From assembly GCA_021413535.1 (NCBI GenBank), contig JAIOQF010000045.1:1-17848 (forward strand): a stretch of DNA of 17,848 nt. The letters are read 5' to 3'. This DNA comes from Verrucomicrobiota bacterium (GTDB taxonomy: Bacteria; Verrucomicrobiota; Verrucomicrobiia; Verrucomicrobiales; Verrucomicrobiaceae). The notes under the pieces were generated by a model, which saw only the letters and a list, made by a program, of their open reading frames with translations, searched no databases and had not been told where the DNA came from. The translations under genes and the position numbers were made by a program. Shown here in pieces: positions 14,964-17,848 of this stretch; within the stretch, counting starts at the first letter, position 1; every line of letters starts with the position of its first letter.

Positions 14964-15758
14964 TTATTTGAAGTGCTCAGCCAGACCAGCGAAAGGATTA
15001 TTCGCGGGCACAGCGGGGTCGACAACTTTCATCGCATCGTCGATCGCCAGTTGTTGCAGCTTGCAGAGTTCCGTGATGCCAGCTTTTCCGAGCGCGAGCA
15101 TGGCCTGCATTTGCGCTTCGCTGAACGTGGTTTCCTCGCCGCTGCTTTGGATTTCAACAAACTGGCCGTTGTCCGTCATGACCAGATTGCTGTCGACTTC
15201 GGCATCACGGTCTTCCTCATAGCAGAGGTCGAGCAACGCTTCACCGTTGACGATGCCGACACTGATGGCGGCCACTTTCCGGCGGAGCGGTTGCTGGGTG
15301 ATAACTCCTTTTTTGAGCAGTTGATTGAATGCAATGGCGCTGGCCACGCAAGCACCGGTGATGGATGCGGTGCGGGTGCCGCCGTCAGCCTGCAGCACGT
15401 CGCAGTCGATGCACAAGGTGCGCTGGCCGAGCTTTCCGAGATCCACCACCGCGCGCAAACTGCGGCCGATGAGACGCTGGATTTCCGAACTGCGTCCGTC
15501 GAGTTTGCCCTTCGTGATATCGCGCGCTTTTCGGTCGTGCGTGGAATAAGGCAGCATGGAATATTCCGCCGTGAGCCAGCCGCCGGAGACGCCCTGCATT
15601 TTCATCCAGCGTGGCACTTCTTCCTGGATGGTGGCGGCGCAGATGACCCGGGTGTTGCCGCACGAGACCAGCACGGAACCATGGGCATGGGGCGCGATGC
15701 CGGGAATGAATGTGACTTCGCGGAGTTGACTGGCGGTGCGTTTGTCGGAGCGGGGCAT
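14964..15758 (-). CDS. rph: Ribonuclease PH
   Basis: A 264-residue phosphorolytic 3'-5' exoribonuclease that trims tRNA 3' ends. The start at 15758 (MPRSDKRTASQLREV) has AAGAG just upstream and fits the family N-terminus; a start at 15797 would add foreign residues. Core motifs are EIQRLIGRSLRAVVDL (92-107), DCDVLQADGGTRTASITGA (119-136, phosphate site) and ALLDLCYEEDRDAEVDSN (metal-binding acidic residues). It is somewhat longer than the usual ~240 residues because of a C-terminal tail (DPAVPANNPFAGLAEHFK). It is divergent from lpxK, with a 134-base shared gap containing a heptamer repeat. Confidence 0.95.
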   Translation of the reverse strand: MPRSDKRTASQLREVTFIPGIAPHAHGSVLVSCGNTRVICAATIQEEVPRWMKMQGVSGGWLTAEYSMLPYSTHDRKARDITKGKLDGRSSEIQRLIGRSLRAVVDLGKLGQRTLCIDCDVLQADGGTRTASITGACVASAIAFNQLLKKGVITQQPLRRKVAAISVGIVNGEALLDLCYEEDRDAEVDSNLVMTDNGQFVEIQSSGEETTFSEAQMQAMLALGKAGITELCKLQQLAIDDAMKVVDPAVPANNPFAGLAEHFK

Positions 15759-15825
15759 GTCTCTTGATGAAGGCAAGTGGCACCAGGCACAAGGCAAAAG
15801 TGAAACTGCCTGCGATCAGGGCGGG

Positions 15826-15853
15826 TGCCTCTTGCCTCTTGCCTCTTGCCTCT
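15826..15853 (+). repeat. Heptanucleotide tandem repeat (4 perfect units) between rph and lpxK
   Basis: TGCCTCT is repeated four times without change, followed by TGCCTGA. It lies 40 bases before the lpxK ATG and 68 bases from the rph ATG. Looser related words (GGCAAGTGGCACCAGGCAC) on the opposite side at about 15770-15795 can pair with it. Confidence 0.85.
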
Positions 15854-15892
15854 TGCCTGAAGTTCCGCAACAGTCGGCATTGCGCACTCACC

Positions 15893-17131
15893 ATGGATAT
15901 TAAAGACCGGCTCGACGAACTGGAACAGTGGGCCATTGAGGTCATCCTGCACCGGAAGCCGGGCATTTGGCCGGCGTTGTTCCGCCGCTTTCTCCATGGC
16001 CTTTCGTGGATCTATTACTGGCTGGTCTGGCTTCGTTTGAAACTTTATCGCGAACGTCTGATCCATGATCATCACCTTGGCGTGCCTGTCATCAGCATTG
16101 GCAACCTCACCGTCGGCGGCACCGGCAAGACGCCGGTCACTGAACTGCTGGCGCGTGAATTGCAAAAGCATGGCCGCCGCGTGGCCATCCTCAGCCGCGG
16201 CTACAAAAGCAAGCGGGTGCGCAAGATGTCGCGCTGGAAGAAATGGTTTCTGAAACTGCGCGGCATCGCCCCGCCGCCGCGACCGCCGCGTGTGGTGAGC
16301 GATGGAGAAAAAGTTTTACTCGACTCCCATGTGGCCGGTGATGAACCGTTCATGCTGGCGCACAATCTTCCGGGAGTGCCCGTGGTGGTGGACAAGGACC
16401 GTGTCAAAGCCGGTCTCCATGCCATCAAGCATTTCAAGGCGGACACGCTGCTGCTGGACGACGGCCTGCAATATCTCCGGCTGCGGCATCGGATGGACAT
16501 GGTGCTGGTGGACCGCACCGCGCCCTGGGGCAACGGCTTCCTCCTGCCGCGCGGCACATTGCGCGAACCACCGCGTCACTTGAAACGCGCGAGCTACATC
16601 TTTCTCACCAAATGCGGCGAAGGCGACAACTCGGAGTTCATCGCCGAATTGCGCAAGCACAACCGCGTGGCCGAGATCATCGAATGTCGCCACCGTCCGA
16701 TGCATCTGGAAAACATTCACACCCGCGAAAAAATTCCGCTCGATCAACTCTACGGAGCACACATCGGCGCCATCAGCGGGATCGCGGTCCCGGAGAGCTT
16801 CGAGGATGGCTTGAAGAAGCTGGGAGCGAAGGTCGATCTCACGCGCCACTTCGCTGACCACCATCGCTTTTCCATGAAGGACATCCAGCAGTTCGTGGAC
16901 CGCTGCGAGCGGCGCGACGTGCGGATGATCGTGACGACGGAAAAAGATTTCGTTCGTTTTCCGGTGATGCCGCCACCCGAGGATTTCCCCATTTGTTTCC
17001 TGCGAGTGGAGATTGAGGTCGTGCGGGGCCGGGCGGCGTTTGATCGCATGATCCGCGTGTTGTGCGATCCGCGAGAAATGCCGCGCCCGGTTTATGGTGC
17101 GGAATTGATCAACGCGAGCTCTGATGAATGA
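15893..17131 (+). CDS. lpxK: Tetraacyldisaccharide 4'-kinase (lipid A synthesis)
   Basis: A 412-residue LpxK that phosphorylates the 4' position of the lipid A disaccharide precursor at the inner face of the cytoplasmic membrane. Its presence shows a Gram-negative cell with lipopolysaccharide. An N-terminal hydrophobic stretch (LHGLSWIYYWLVWLRLKLY, about 34-52) is the membrane anchor. The Walker A motif is GGTGKT (75-80) in ISIGNLTVGGTGKTPVTELL. Also seen are ILSRGYKSK, DDGLQYLRLRH, LLPRGTLREP and FADHHRFSMKDI near the C-terminus. It is longer than E. coli LpxK (328) because of an N-terminal helical extension and a basic insert after ILSRGY. The start at 15893 (MDIKDRLDELEQWA) avoids the tandem repeat; an upstream ATG at 15764 would translate it. 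Confidence 0.94.
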   Translation: MDIKDRLDELEQWAIEVILHRKPGIWPALFRRFLHGLSWIYYWLVWLRLKLYRERLIHDHHLGVPVISIGNLTVGGTGKTPVTELLARELQKHGRRVAILSRGYKSKRVRKMSRWKKWFLKLRGIAPPPRPPRVVSDGEKVLLDSHVAGDEPFMLAHNLPGVPVVVDKDRVKAGLHAIKHFKADTLLLDDGLQYLRLRHRMDMVLVDRTAPWGNGFLLPRGTLREPPRHLKRASYIFLTKCGEGDNSEFIAELRKHNRVAEIIECRHRPMHLENIHTREKIPLDQLYGAHIGAISGIAVPESFEDGLKKLGAKVDLTRHFADHHRFSMKDIQQFVDRCERRDVRMIVTTEKDFVRFPVMPPPEDFPICFLRVEIEVVRGRAAFDRMIRVLCDPREMPRPVYGAELINASSDE

Positions 17132-17151
17132 CGAAGTAGCCGGGTCTTAGG

Positions 17152-17175
17152 CAGGATTAACAAGATTCACAGGAT
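17152..17175 (+). repeat. Short CAGGATTAA-type dispersed repeat
   Basis: CAGGATTAACAAGATTCACA followed by GGAT has a 9-base periodicity. Very similar intergenic words are, as I recall, scattered in many bacterial genomes. It lies between lpxK and the shortened rlmB-like gene. No ribosome site or other gene is visible in 17132-17236. Confidence 0.5.
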
Positions 17176-17236
17176 GGTTTTTTGGTTTCTTCCAAAAATC
17201 CTTTGCACATCGCTGATTTATTGCGGCTATTCAGCC

Positions 17237-17800
17237 ATGCGAAAATATGAGAACCAAGCGCGGGAAAGCCGGCACGTAAATACCGGGGCCAGCATCAAGA
17301 TCCACGACGAGAACGATCTCGCCACTTTGTTGGATGGCAGTCCGAACCCCCTCATTCTAATTCTCGATTGCATTCAGGACCCGCACAATCTCGGAGCCTG
17401 TCTTCGCACGGCAGATGCTGCGGGTTGCGCCGCCGTCATTTTGCCCAAGGACCGCACCGCACCGCTCACGGATACCGTGCGTCGCATTGCCTGCGGCGGC
17501 GCGGAAAGCGTCCCCATCGTCCGCGTCACGAATCTGGCGCGGACCATGGAAAAACTGAAAGACCTCGGCGTGCAAATCATCGGGACCGCCGATGAAGCCG
17601 GCCAGCCGCTCTACCAAGTGGATCTCAGCGGCCCCGTTGCCATTGTGCTCGGTGCCGAGGGCGAAGGCATGAGAAGGCTCACCGGGGAGAATTGCGATCG
17701 GCTAATCCGCATCCCAATGGGAGGCAAAGTGCCGTGCCTGAATGTATCGGTGGCGGCAGGCGTGTGTTTATTTGAGGCCGTCAGGCAGCAGCAAGGGTAG
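17237..17800 (+). CDS. rlmB: SpoU-family 23S rRNA 2'-O-methyltransferase, RlmB-like, lacking N-terminal domain
   Basis: A 187-residue protein that aligns from memory with E. coli RlmB (243 residues) from its middle to its C-terminus. The three SpoU/TrmH knot motifs are present: DPHNLGACLRTADAAG (48-63, Asn51 and Arg57), VLGAEGEGMRRLT (137-149) and IPMGGKVPCLNVSVAAG (159-175). RlmB methylates G2251 of 23S rRNA using S-adenosylmethionine. The start at 17237 (MRKYENQARESRH) is chosen because residues read from the ATG at 17174 (MVFWFLPKILCTSLIYCGY) look non-coding. The N-terminal RNA-binding domain of RlmB (first ~75 residues) is absent. The gene may be a 5'-truncated copy, or a naturally short SpoU enzyme. 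Similarity to proteobacterial RlmB looks unusually high, hinting at transfer. Confidence 0.85.
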   Translation: MRKYENQARESRHVNTGASIKIHDENDLATLLDGSPNPLILILDCIQDPHNLGACLRTADAAGCAAVILPKDRTAPLTDTVRRIACGGAESVPIVRVTNLARTMEKLKDLGVQIIGTADEAGQPLYQVDLSGPVAIVLGAEGEGMRRLTGENCDRLIRIPMGGKVPCLNVSVAAGVCLFEAVRQQQG

Positions 17801-17848
17801 TGCGCCTCTAACCTGCTGATTCCCCGCCTTTCCCTTGCCAAGCCCGGC

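Overview
The window looks like a chromosomal segment from a Gram-negative bacterium of the PVC group, most likely Verrucomicrobia (Pedosphaera/Limisphaerales-like). This rests on family knowledge, not a database search. The clues are LpxK (lipid A synthesis), two PEP-CTERM exported proteins, a long secreted repeat protein, a secreted zinc protease with PPC and PKD domains, and many short dispersed repeats between genes.

Layout. 1-3413: the 3' part of a very large secreted protein with a 699-bp (233-residue) repeat, broken by a one-base insertion at 1480/1481. 3564-5065: two tandem, paralogous PEP-CTERM proteins. 5066-5761: gene-poor, with three different inverted-repeat structures. 5762-8690: a short run of integron gene cassettes without an integrase. 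It holds three small same-strand cassette genes, two well-formed attC sites (6413-6505 and 8055-8160), and an IS30-family element inserted between the second cassette gene and its attC. That transposase is broken by a 7-bp tandem duplication, and a 28-bp copy of the IS end lies alone after the third cassette gene. 8785-11392: zwf and opcA, the glucose-6-phosphate dehydrogenase of the oxidative pentose phosphate pathway and its assembly factor, 19 bp apart. 11393-about 12350: a second accessory patch with two small genes. Its right edge cuts off the 3' end of the convergent protease gene. 12250-14753 (minus): the secreted metalloprotease, also broken by a frameshift near 13730. 14964-15758 (minus): rph. 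15893-17131: lpxK, divergent from rph across a gap with a heptanucleotide tandem repeat. 17237-17800: an RlmB-like SpoU methyltransferase lacking its N-terminal RNA-binding domain.

How it fits together. Housekeeping genes (zwf-opcA, rph, lpxK, rlmB) alternate with extracellular protein genes and two accessory insertions. The most interesting part is the integrase-less attC cassette cluster beside zwf and the unexplained palindromes just upstream of it. Four breaks (1480, 7682-7695, about 13730, about 12350) make this a region of visible gene decay, unless the single-base ones are assembly errors.
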